A stretch of 64,000 nt of DNA from Volvox africanus. Lineage: Eukaryota; Chlorophyta; Chlorophyceae; Chlamydomonadales; Volvocaceae. The notes beneath the pieces were generated by a model that saw only the letters and a program-made list of their open reading frames with translations, ran no database searches and was not told the origin of the DNA. A program made the translations under genes and the position numbers. Below, one piece after another: positions 35,306 to 47,603 of this stretch (the stretch's first letter is position 1; each line of letters starts with the position of its first letter). The DNA lies in contig BSDZ01000002.1 of the NCBI GenBank assembly GCA_030268105.1, positions 27,724-91,723 of the forward strand. The letters run 5' to 3'.

Positions 35306-38222
35306 ATGGATAAGGGACCATGCGTGACTTGTCCCCACTTTCGTCGGTGGGCCACTTGCTAGAAGGGCTTACGACAACGATTGGCTGTCAGCGGGTGAGG
35401 AAGGGGGCAGGTAGTTCTTCCGGTGAATATGTTGGGCGCACTGGCGCGCTTAACAGGCGCGGTTGGGGTTATGACTTACTGTGTGAGGCGACTGGCTTTG
35501 CGTGTCTCAAATTGCGGATGCGGTTTTGGGGGTTTTAAGGGTTTTCCAGAATTCTTGGACGACAAGTGGCCAGGAAAGCCATGAACGGCGTTTCCTGGAC
35601 GCAAGCATTCCCAATCTATACCTATGCCCCCTCCCCTTCTGGTATCATCGGGTCCCTGGTTCTGTAATCTCGTGTATTAAACACTTGGCGGCCCCGCTTA
35701 ACTTGTCATGGGATCAAGCAACTATGCACGGACGGGGAGGCATCCCGTTGCCATCCACTTTATTGCCACCAGTCAACATCACACTCCTGCAGCCCGCAGC
35801 CGTTGGCTGCAATCCCCCTACTTCCACCGGCGGTGCCCCCAACTCCCGTCTGCCTGGTGCGGGGTCTTGCAGAATGATGACGGTTTGTCGTACACCCTGA
35901 ATAATCCACTCCCGTACCAACAACCCAGATCGGGTTATCATGGCGGCCATGGAGGAGGTCGGGCACATGTGCGAGATGCTGAAAGTAAACGATGTGGTCA
36001 TAGATCGGGATTTGGGGATCTACAAGGAGGTGGTGCAGGTGAGAGGCGCGGGTTCCCAGGGCCAGAGTCAGTCTTGGCAAATTGTAATTGGGCTTCGGTG
36101 GTCGCAATCGGACGTCTTAAGAGGATTTGATGAGACGACATAAGAGGACGATACTCCTAACATGCCCGACCATGCCATGCCACATCACACCCTAGGCTGA
36201 CCTAACATGCCCTGCTGTCCTCGCAGGCCAAGTCGTTGAAGGGGCGGTCTATCAGGGCGGAGAGGCGCTGGGTGGGGATGAGGGGAGTCTGTAGCTGGTG
36301 CAGAGTAACCTGTGGGGGGAAAGGGCAGTGGGTTAGCGCATGAAGCCGAGTTTGTTGACGACTACCGAACATAGGGGATAGAGTAAGTTAGCAAATGGTG
36401 TCGAATAGCAGGCAGAGGTGTACCTGCGCCCATCTTTTAATTTTCCTCCAAAGTTCCCAGCACTTTACATGTGTTTAATGCATGATCGTCCGCTCCGGAG
36501 CACAGACCCTGGCGGCCTCCTGCCTCTTCTGGGCGTGTCGGCAAGGGAAGCAGGCGTGCACGTTTAAGGAGATCGTGGCGGTGCAGGGGTAACGACGTGA
36601 GCAAGGAGATCGGCCGGTGCTTCAAGGTGGGCAGGTCGGTGGGCGGGTTGGTGGATGGTGGCCGAGGTGGAGGCGTAGATGGGTGTCCTGATGAAATTTC
36701 AGTGAATTCCGGAATGTGGTCCCCGTAATGAAGGAATGGCATGTGATTATGTATATGTCCGTATGTGTGTGTCTCTGGGGTCTAGGAATGGGGTGGGGTG
36801 GAAATCGGTAACACTGGCTATGTAGCTTTGCAGTCGTCCCAATGCCCATCCGCACGCTGTTCAGCTCCATTCTCCTAAACAATGCGGTTTAACCACATTC
36901 ATGAGTTCACCCCTCAATCATCCCTAAATCTCCTCCCGCCCATCCACCACCCGCCAACAGGACTCCAGTAGATCAAGAAGATCGAGCTGCAGAAGCAGGG
37001 CGCCTCAGCGGACACTCTGGTCTTCACTATGAACCAGACCGTGCAGCACCCGGCGGAGTTCGTGTTGGGTGGTATGGGGGCCAAGGGCTGACTTGAGGAG
37101 CGAGGGTTCTGTGGCGGGTTTCCGGTGTGTTTTTGTTTGTGTGTGTATTGCCCCGCCTCCCCGGGGAAGGGGAAAGGGAGTAAACACGGGTCAGGAGGAA
37201 GCATACCATGTGCTTGATCCGGGAAGTATCATCGTTCCGCCATTCACCTGGTTCCGCATTGCCATCTGAGCTCAACGCTTGGGGCACTGTGCGGTGCTGC
37301 ATCCCTGGACGAACCGGGTGTTTCCTTAGCTCCTGACCCCGAGGCGGTTGACAGTATAGACAGGGGGGGAGTGCCTAATGTGTGTATAGGCTTCATGACC
37401 GTGTGGGTCGGTGTTCGTTTTCCATCCCCCCGAGGTGCACTCGAATTGCCGCAAACATGCATATCTGCGTTTACATCCTGTTGACCGACCGAAAACCGAA
37501 CTGATCACAACGCCAGCGTACTCACTTGTCCATAGCACAATTGCTGCAACCAGCTGCGGCTTGAGTCTTAGTGTAAGAAGCTGGCGCGGGGCGTTGCGCA
37601 GAACGCTTAGCCGGCAGACCGGAGGGTCCCATGGGACGGTCATATCATGGGCCAGTCGTACACCAACACCCATCGCGTCTGCCGTCGTTTTCATCGCTAA
37701 GGTGCTGTGGGAGGTGAGGGCGAGGAAAAAATAGTTAGGTCTGGGTAGATTTCTTTATCGTGTAAGGCTCAATCGGTGTTTGCTTTTACTGTACTCCCGT
37801 ATCTGGTCTGATGTGAAGAGAGCAGGGCGCTATCGTACACGTTTGGTGGTAAACGGCATTTACGGTCACGTATCATTGAAGATTCAATTCAGTTGCGTAT
37901 GGAAGTCGGCAGTGCTGTCATTACCTTTGCGGAATGGGGCTGTGATGTTGCAATCAATGCGATGATTAATTCTTAGTTTCATAACACAGCAACCACAATC
38001 GGATGGGGGGGCGGTGGGAAATGCGCCAGGGGTGCCATCCTCGCATCTCTGCATTTGTGGGTGTTTGTCTACAAAAGACCCTGGAGGACTCTACAAGAGC
38101 GGTGTACATCCTCGTCCGTACATCCCCAGGGGGGACATATAGCCGTGCGAGTTATTATGTCTTTGGCTAAAGAAGTTAAGAGAGTCCCCGACTACAGCGG
38201 GGCAAACCTCACTAAGATCTGA
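35306..38222 (+). CDS. Transcription factor IIB (copy 3)
   Basis: Same gene. Exons: ATG 35306; 35929-36038 (intact); 36227-36271; 36506-36626; 36972-37061; an exon ending 37713; 38078-38222. The hallmark exon has one extra G near 36589 and the last exon one extra G near 38087. Both are single-base runs typical of read error. Confidence 0.88.
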
Positions 38223-38531
38223 TCACCCCGCTCTCGCTCTCCATCCCCGTCACTGCATTTGTAACGTTTACCTTTCGCCGCAACACACATTCGAGGAATC
38301 TCAAGACACTGCTGTAAATTACAACACGACAAAAACTAACAGGTGTAAAGGCAGCAGATTGGCGGCGACGGCTTTATTAAATTTACATGTCCGCTATGTT
38401 AAAGCCTTACGACGGCACCTCCCTAAGCACCAGAGGTCACGGTGCCGGCTTCAGGGTATCTAATCAATGCTCAGCGATCGTATCTGAGGGGAAAAAAGAG
38501 CAGATAGTGCAATCCAGCGGCACAGCTGGAT

Positions 38532-38576
38532 CCTCCCCTCCCCTCCCCCTCCCCCTCCCCCTCCCCTTTCCCTTTC
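38532..38576. repeat. CCCCCT simple repeat, copy 4 (45 bp)
   Basis: Same tract; the 5' flank reads GGATCC instead of GGATTCC. Confidence 0.95.
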
Positions 38577-38906
38577 TTAAAGAATTCTGAACTTTTTGTG
38601 CCATTAGTACACCGAATAGGTCCTTGGCGTGGTGGCGTCATTAAGCCTCAGAAACTGTGTGTGACACAGGGTGAAACAGCGCCCCTGGGTTACAATCCTC
38701 CCCACCCTGCAGTGAACGTCCTCGGGCGCCCCTGGCACCCCGTAGGACAGCTTGCGCCTTGCACCCGACGGATGGGGTTAATACGCTGGGTTTGATTGGG
38801 TACGGCAATACAAAAGTCATTGCATCCATCACCCCCTGTACCAAGTTGACTCAAATGGATCGTGCATGGAATCGCTTTTTATTTGGTCGCTTGTTGTATA
38901 TAAATA

Positions 38907-39432
38907 TCACTGCGACTGGGACTCCGCGAAAGTCAGTCTGGCTCTCCGGCCTCTGGCCCTTATGGCCTGTCACGGCACAAGAGACAAGACCCGACCGCCA
39001 ACCCCCACAAGCAAGTCTATAAACCCTTCCACCATCCAGCTGTATTTGCATCCTGCTACGTGGTAGCGAGTGAGCTGATTTAGGTGACTCACAGTCCTTT
39101 ACACAGAGATTCTCAACACGGGGACGTGCATGGGCGTGCGGTAAGCCACCAGGTCCGTAGCAGTAGTCAACAGCTTTAAAAGTATCACGGGTGTAAACAT
39201 TAGTTTTAGCACTCATAGCAGCAGCAGTGCCTGACCCCACTGCCAATATCGCATTTATTGGCGCGCGTTGTCAGGATACGGCAACGCAGGGGGTCCATTT
39301 ACCTTGTGTTATCAGTTCACGGGGACGCTCGGAGCAGCGGGCGTGGTAATATCTTAAATCATTTGATAGGGTGGACTGGATTCGATCTGACACTTGCTCG
39401 TGCTGTGTGGTTCCGCGTTGATTTCCAGCCAT
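38907..39432 (-). CDS. Unrecognised three-exon minus-strand gene, copy 4
   Basis: Same gene. Exons 1 and 2 are intact. Exon 3 has an extra base near 38920 that changes the last codons. Confidence 0.5.
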
Positions 39433-39844
39433 TCTTTCAGCAGTCAATTATTCCTTCAGGATATGTTTCTCGAGGAAGAATCAAGCCTTCAAACTTCCCC
39501 TTTCGCTTGCGCCCATTCCGGTAGCCTGAATCCGGACGATCTAGCTTGGCCGGGAGAGTATAACAAATAACAAACAACGCCCTGAAGATTGAGGGGCTCG
39601 AGTACGTTGACAGTAGCAATGGCCGTAGTTGTGGCTTCAATGTTTCAAATCGCGACTGTCGTATTTCTCGTAATCACGAGCATTATTTATAGGTTTGGTG
39701 TTGGTGATAAGGCATCTCACGCTCATGTGACGTTGTCCTAAACGTTTTTCAACCTCAGTGCACATTTGCCCGTCTCTCTGGCCGCCGTTCTTCACAACAC
39801 TGTAGTCAGATCTTGTGGGATAAGGCGGAACGCCAGCACCTTTT

Positions 39845-40193
39845 ATGAGCCTGGAGCAGCAACAGTCGATGCAGTCATCCGGGTTTGAGATTGTGTCGGC
39901 CCTGATGAATGTAAGCCGTGTGGAGGACTTGTCAGTTGTTACGGCGACTGACGTCGTCAGACGGGACCAAAGCGTGATTGCGCTGCGACCCCTGCATGGT
40001 AAGTTGTATATCTAGCAGAGCATGTGGTCCTTGTAGCTTTTATCTTTCATCTTTGATTATGATTTTGTAACTCGCAGCGATCGGGAATGTCAAAGAAGAT
40101 GAGATGGCGTTTGCTCTTGCGGAGGCGGCCAAGGCGGAGCTCGCGTACGGAGGTGTGTGCATGGGAACGAATAAGTTCTTTGCCGTAGAGTGA
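39845..40193 (+). CDS. Unrecognised two-exon gene, copy 4
   Basis: Same gene. Exon 1 39845-39998 and exon 2 40078-40193 are intact in length. The third codon is CTG instead of ATG (Met to Leu), which leaves the first ATG as the only nearby start in this copy. Confidence 0.52.
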
Positions 40194-41329
40194 GTTGCCG
40201 TAGAGTGCGCTTCGTTACTAGCACGTAGCCCATGTTCAGGAGTCGGCAAGTCCAGTTTATTGGTGCAGCAGTCCGAATGGAATGTAGCAGTCCGCTAAGA
40301 AGCTTGCAGAAGGATTGCTTACAAAGATACGATTGCACCATCTGTTGCATGGCCAAACGAGTCCCACCATGAAGGCTCAGTGTGCAGCATCCAGAAAAGT
40401 GCTATGACAAACAAGAAATGTAATATGGAAATATGTGTTGTAAAGTAGACTATCAGACATTTGGAAGCCTGACGTTATAACGATAAAGTAGTCGTTATAT
40501 GGTTTCTGATAGTTCGGTCCGGGTCAGATAATCGCGCGTATAGCACGACAGATGGGACGAGCTCAGGTTGCTAGCGTACTGCCAAGTACAGCTCCAATCA
40601 CACGATTGTTGCTAGGGGGGATCCCTATATCCGACTGATACATCACTTAATAACGATATGGAAGTTGCCTCTGCATGTACATTGGATGGAGCCTTTCTTC
40701 TCACTCGATGGTAAGATAGTTTTATAGTTAGATTCCGTACTGTTTGCTGCGTAACGCAATGAAATCACAGCTCATGGCACCAAAATAGAGAAGGGCAAAA
40801 ATGACATTTGGGGGGATGCCCATAATGGGGTTTAGGGTTGCAGAAGGCCCTCGCTCCAGAAAGGGACGCTGTACTTGTGAGAGTGAGAGTCGCAGTATTT
40901 AAGCCTTGACAAATTCTCTTGCAAATTATGGGAAGGGTAATTGGGTACTGCTTAGTTAAGCGTGGTCATGCTGGTTCTGGGTGGTTTCCAGCCTTCCACG
41001 CCCTGCCTGGCGTGAATCCTTCCCTGGGGGGAGTGTAAGACGCAGGGGCCTGAGCCCAGTGGGGACCCGGGTCGGCAGGGGTGCAGGGGCCGGGGGCAAA
41101 ATGGTAGGCATGGGCGCTAATGAGGTTTTGGTGTGTGAAGGTTTGGATTGTTTAGCTGTGTTTGCACGATCATTTCTGTATCCGTAAGTAAGAAATGCAT
41201 CTCAAACCCATCAGCGAGGTGAACAATCTATGCATCAATTGTTCAACTTCTATAAGCCTTTTTTGCCGAGAATATCCACCAAAATAAAGTATGTGAGCGA
41301 ACACCGTGTGTCATAGCACTGTAGCATCC

Positions 41330-41560
41330 TTTACCCAGCGAATTGTGTGTAGCGGATTGCTGTAAAACCCCTTTTAACCCGTTGTACAGTGTGTGGCAGA
41401 TTGCCGTTGGGCCCCCTGTACCCAGAGAACATTGTGTAAACAGATTGCTGTAGCCCCCCTTTACCCAGCGAAAACTGTGTAGCGGATTGCAGTAGCCCCC
41501 GTTTCACGCAATGTACAGTGTTTGGTAGATCGCCATAGGCCCACCCTTACCCAGCCAATC
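41330..41560. repeat. ~43-bp minisatellite, copy 4
   Basis: Same monomers with two one-base gains (GTGTAAACAG and CATAGGCCC). Confidence 0.85.
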
Positions 41561-43666
41561 TTCAGTCATATGAACCATGCAGCATCTCCAAGTCCTTGCA
41601 CCATGATATCGCATCAAGTGCACGAGGAACGTACCATTTTACCAGCAGACGAACTGAAGCGTTAGTAGGGATTCTCATTCCTAATACGGTTATCAAGTGT
41701 GGTTATAGCCAAAACTTCAATTAATGTTACCTGCAGGGATGTGGCTGAGTCTGCCAGCACTTGCTGTGTAGGGGTCGTACAGTTACGGCACACGCTAGCA
41801 CAATCTCAAGGTGCAGAAAGCACCCTGTCAGCACCTTGAGAGGCCTCTCAACTACTACACACTAGAACGAATTTCCCAACAAATATATGCTTCATTTTGA
41901 ATAGTTCATATGTGCATGACTCTCCTTATATTATATGTATCTTGTTGCGTAGGTACATACAGACCAAAGGAATCTTGCCTTATCACTTCCTGCTTTACAG
42001 CAGCAGATGGCCGTGCGAGTCTGAGTCTGGGCAGCACATGCAAATATATCTAGTGTGCATATTTTTTAATACCTGTATGTAGTCAAGCCCTTTTTACGAA
42101 AAGGTACCTAACCCGTATTTCATACAAAGCTCAGTGATTATGATGACATACTCTGTTTATGTATTATGTAGAGTAAGTCAAGTAGTCTCTTGGTATTATT
42201 TGTATCTGAGGGGTCTTATGAACTGTAGCTTTCTGCTGCATCAATGCAGCTCAACGCTTTGGGTTTTGTGTCAATTCCACACTTACACAACACATGTAGC
42301 AGCGGTTTCCATGCTTCAAATGAGGCCTATACTTCCTTTGTCGGCGGATTGTGCATGTGTGCGGCATGCTGTGAAGGCATGCATGTTACAATTTGGTTTT
42401 CAAGCACTGAGAAATAAGCACTAAACATCTTGCGGCATAAATGCGCTCAAAAGAAATCTTAATAGAATTTTTCATCAGCTGTCCTGTCTAACTGGCTGGG
42501 CTGAAATACAAATCTGACATGGTAATTAGATCGTAAGCAAGGCCATGGAAGTCGATGTGACGGGAATATGGCAGGTCCTTGCATGCTGAACATGTTGAGC
42601 CTCCATTAGACAAATTGAAAAGGAAATACCCAGCCAAGCATGGCCAGCAGTTGACATGGATGCGGGTAAAGCTGCATGATAGGGGTGGTAGAAAGTTTAT
42701 GATAGTCCAAAAGGATATCAAAGTTCATCGTGTGAGAAAGGAGGGGGCCACCTCTGGGGAATTGCCTTTTCCTTCCTTCTCACTATCCTCATACTCATAT
42801 ATGATATATCGCTCATCTCAACACATGGTACCAAATGGATGAGAGGACTTTGAATGGCATTTGAAGATTTCCCTGAATTCGGTGTATGTGGGGTTGGAGA
42901 AGACCCTCCATAAAGGATCGGTCGTCGTATGTATTTACTACGGGTTTCAGTGTCAAGTTGGTGGGAGGTCTCAGTCTTTCAGCTCTGACGAATTTCCTTT
43001 CTGAATCCTTTGCTGGGGAGAGTGATCCTGCATTGCAGCGTGTCTGGGTGTGGTATTGCAGACTAAACCCGTAATGAAGGTGTTGATGAACACTACTGGC
43101 GTCCCCCTTTTGGGGTAAATAGTCGCTTGCAATACGACAAGGTGTAGATGTAGGAGTATTTGACCCTCAGGTAAGCTCCAAAATTGAAGAATCGTCTCGA
43201 CAAGTAATGACACAGCTCTGGCCGTATACAAACGTTGGTGTACGGGATGTTACAGCCATACAGTCGTAACCATGTACTGTATGTATCTACTGATGCACGG
43301 CATTATAGTATGTATACTGCTGTACAGGAAGCGCCTTTATAATACTTAGTATATTAGGATGAAATGCGTTTAGAATTATGTATTGAGCATTGACATAGTC
43401 TATTACAGCAGACAGGTAGCACGCACACGCCCAAGGATAGTAAATTATAATGATCTTTTGGCTGAGAGAAGGTTTCGGATCATTTGGTGTAGAATGTCCA
43501 GTCCAGTCCATAATGAAATCATAGCTCATCATGGCACCAGAAGAGAGATGAACCTATGGTGGCATTTTTAGGTGGAATCGTCCGTGATTAATTGAGATGA
43601 ATAATGAAATCTGTAAACTTATCAATCATCATTTTTGACATTTGAACTTTATTCGCTCCACCAGGT

Positions 43667-44691
43667 ATGGAGCTGCAGCAGATTACTAATGTGCAGCAGC
43701 AGCAGCAGCAACAAGACATACAGCTGAAGCAGCTGGAGCGCAACTGAATGAGCGGGATCAACAACTACAACAGGCAGGTGGACGTGAAGCTGCAGAATGT
43801 TGCACAGCAGCAGGATGGTAAGCTGCTGGAGATCATGCGGCAGTTCACACGGCAGCAGGATGAGAAAATGCGGCAGTTCACACAGCAGCAGGATGAGAAG
43901 ATGCAAGACTTCACACGCAGCAGGATGAGAAAATGCGGAAGTTCATGGTGCAGCAGGACGAGAAGATGCAAGACTTCGCACGGCAGCTGCTGGATGAGAA
44001 GATGCGGCAGTTCATGCAGCAAGCTGAGGTTATTCGGGAGAAACCAGGTGGCCAGGTCTTACAATGTCTTCGCCATTGATGCTGACCATACCTTGGAGCC
44101 CCTGTTGGTGGAGTCGGTCCAGGCACAGCATGCCTTAGGCACTGCTCCTTCAGCTGTACCGGTCAACTTTCCCGCGACAGTGGATGCTATGTCCAAGCTC
44201 ACTAATCATGGATCTGGATCAGTTGCAGGTATTTCTGATATTTATTTGCTTGGCACACATGGCAACTGGCTCGAGAATGATTATATGGTGTGCAGCCCCA
44301 TTTTATGCCTCGTAACCTAATTAGTATTTTTAGTTCAGTGACATTCGTATTCTATCAGCAAATTTGAATTCTTCCCTAATCCCTGGCATAATGATATTGT
44401 GTTGATGGCTATGTGTATGTGCACGAATCTCTGCTGGATTAAGCCCTGAACGCAAGTTCTCCTATCCGTGCATGCTTGCTGCTTGCTTCCTTTCTGTTAT
44501 CTAGCCTTTTGTAATCTGTATAAAATGTAGGGAGAAAAGCATTACAGCTTCGTCTCCTCTTTATCTGCACGTAGGACTTCTACAACACTAAGTTTAGTGG
44601 GAAGTCCATCAAGACTCGGCGCTGTCGGTTTGCGGTATACATTGGTGCTACGGGGGTCATCCGCCAGGCAGGCTTCTATATGGCAGAGTGA
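43667..44691 (+). CDS. PolyQ / hendecad-repeat protein, copy 4
   Basis: Same gene. Exons 43667-44228 and 44575-44691. Exon 1 has five one-base indels (near 43739, 43773, 43917, 44043 and 44210); exon 2 is intact. Confidence 0.62.
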
Positions 44692-45317
44692 CAAAGATCA
44701 TATGTGAAGGTAAAGCGACTGTGGCCTCTGGTATGGATTGAGCAAGTGAATGAAACAACCATATTTTGGTCAATCCCCCTGTATTTCTGGCCCAGCTGTT
44801 CTTAATACAGCATCAGCAAGGCCTCGAAGGCCTTGCTGCTATCCGTCACTCCCTAGCTGCCCTTTTGATGCCCCCTCCCCGATTGGATGGCACTAGCAAG
44901 CCGGCATGCTTACGCCCCTAGTGTGTTCGGGCCTGGGCATGGCCCCAGCCCACGCGCCCTTCCCGTTTGTGTATGGGCCCCTGTGTTCTATGGGCCCCTG
45001 CTTTGTCACGGTTGGTACATATTACTAAACAACCCATGCCTCCCATCGCACCTTCCATGCGGTTTCTTCCATTTTGTACGCATATGTATGCCATACTTCT
45101 GACCTAGCATGTACATCTTTCCATCCTCCTCCAACATTATATTCCATCCTTTACTCAAATCTATCGCTTACATCCCTCCACGTTCAGGGGCACATTTTGT
45201 CCTCGGTGTGCAGGCCTCTGTCGCCTTGATTTACCTGCCTTGTACTTGTTTTGTTCACCTTCTTTTACCCTGCGCTTACCTTCTTTCCTCTGCCTGCGCA
45301 CGTCCTTGCCATTGCAG

Positions 45318-45591
45318 CTGCTATTGCTGCCGCTGCCCCAGGTGAGTGGGCCGCCGCAGGCTTTGAGCTGGCCGGGTTGGATGGGTGGGTTGGTCGGGTT
45401 AAGGCGTGTGTAGTTTCTTTACAGGTGGGTCAAGAGGAAGACTTGCATGATAGTGGCAGCACAGCGGTCAGATCAGCTTTGCCTGGGTACACCAACATGT
45501 GTATCACCTCACCGTCAGCAAGAAGGCCCATAGTATGCATGATACGGGTTCCTCTTCCTCTTTTGATCGCTTTGACTTACGGCCTTCATAG
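45318..45591 (+). CDS. Terminal exon(s) of an unrecognised gene, copy 4
   Basis: Same gene end: donor after 45341, terminal exon 45425-45591. One C is lost (GCACAGCGG), shifting the frame in this copy. Confidence 0.38.
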
Positions 45592-46574
45592 CCACCCCAG
45601 CTTTAGTACTTTTCACCCCAGCTCGTTTCCACTTGTCCCATTGGACATTGGACAGCGTTGGCAATCATCCGACTTTCATGGTTAGTCTTCGTTCCTTCAG
45701 TACCAGCGCCAGGATACACGTCATTGTGGTATATATTGACTTGTCTTCTGGTTAGGGTTTCAGGGTTTTGCTACTCGTAGCCTTGGCAGCTACCTAGTCG
45801 ACATTCAAACATTTCCACCTTGTTTACCCTGAGGGATGAAGCCAGCCCCCAGCTGCCATCCTCGCGGTTAGTGAGTGTGCTTACAGCTGCATCTCCACAG
45901 CAATCTGAGGTCTCGTTTATTCTCATCCCTCCCGTGGCTATTGTACAGGGCCGTGGGCATTGCCAGTACCAGGAGCTGTCCGCTGAGTGATGCTGCCTAC
46001 CGTGGGCTCATCCTGTCGATGATGGCCATATTATTATTCTAGCTTGATGGCTTGCTGTCTGGTGGGATTTGACTCCGGGGTCTAACTCTTCCAGCGGCTT
46101 CATTGGCCTTTGATGCGTAAAAGCTGTCTGTAGACCGCCGAATTGGTTTATGTTTATGTGTTATTGGTTTAAAGGGGCCATGGTGGGTCCCGTGGGACAC
46201 AGAGTATTTGGCCGACGAGAAGGTCATCCCGTGGGCAATGGGGCTGCTGTGGTTCTTCAAACGGGGATCTTCCCGCCAGCCAGCACTTTACTCACCATTG
46301 GGAGTGCTATTTCTGTTTTGCAGTTGGTGGTAGTGGGTGGGTGGTGAGGTGAGGCACAAGAAGTTGTTGGAGCTAAAGCAGCTAATTGTGACCACGAGGA
46401 CAGGCAGCGCGGTGGTGTACTCTGGTGGGGTGGTGTTAAGTCCGCTGAACCTTTTGGGGAAACGTTGGCGGCAATGCAGGAGCTGCAGAGGTTCGCCACG
46501 GGGGTGGGCCATGTTTAGCGTGCTTGACCACGTGGTGCAGGGTCTGGTGACGAGGCTATGGGCTGTATGGAAAC

Positions 46575-46990
46575 TCATAATGTCTTTGCCACGTTTGGGT
46601 AAACTTGCTGGTTGCACACCACCCGGGGTTTGTTGGAGCAAGTGCTCAGGCACATATGTGCCGTCTTTGCCTGGAAATTGGGTTCTTGAAAAACAGTTGG
46701 GCACTTAGCGGTCTGTTGTGGATCTGGACCTGATCGGTTTGTATCCCATATGAGCGGCAAAACATACAGCTGCTGGCGTAATATGGGCGAAATTGTGGCG
46801 CATCCTCTTACTCTGAAACGGCAACAGAACTAATCAGTCAGCTCCTTCTTCGACGGTATCTGGCAGGTTTATGTCAGCGTGCGAACCAGGCGGCCAAAGT
46901 TGGGAAAGGGTTGGGAGGGGAGACGGGACAACATACCAGTCCCGGGAACATACTACTGGCAATTTTTAATATCTTAGGCATCTCTCTCAT
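46575..46990 (-). CDS. Possible small minus-strand gene, copy 4
   Basis: Same model. Exons 1 and 2 are intact; exon 3 carries three one-base gains (46587, 46602 and 46636 regions). Confidence 0.25.
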
Positions 46991-47603
46991 AAGTGTGGCG
47001 TGGTGGGTGTCGCACAGGGTCGCACCCTGGTCGCCCCTTGGCATGATAAGATCATCTGGACATCCCACCAGGGAGCATCAAATCTGAGGTGTGGGGGGGT
47101 GGAAGACGGGGTGACCAGGTACGCAGGGAACTGTTTACAAGTTATATTAAATCAACAATATCTTGTTAACTGGCAAAAGAGTTTTTTGACATTCTGGGTT
47201 TCCTCGGGAAAGTCGGTATGCTGGATCATGAATGGTAGAGTTAATCGTTGTGGCAACCAGAATCCGTTTTGACAACAAACAGCTTTTTTGCATGGTTGCT
47301 TGCAGTAAAAATCGTTACATACTTTAACACTCAACCGTTACATACCTAGCTGGTTGTATAAAGGATAGATCATTGGCAACTTTCGCGACAAACCCAACCA
47401 GCCTATCCTTACGGTGACAGGCAGAAGGCTGCCTATGAGATGTTACGAGCCAGAGCTGCAGTAACGATACTCGCAGTAACGATTCTTTGTTAATAATTTG
47501 ATTCCTACTTAATACAGCGCCAGATCGTAGTGCCAGAAGTACGTAAACCACAGTTTATACACAGTTTTGGGTTGGTGATCACAGCGCCGTTTTTTCTTTC
47601 ATC

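Larger units (their letters stand above)
24562..36853 (+). repeat. Tandem unit copy 3 (12,292 bp)
   Basis: Third copy, same orientation. It carries one of the few apparent substitutions in the array: a G-to-T change at 27861 that creates an in-frame TGA in the second exon of the 89-aa gene. Confidence 0.98.
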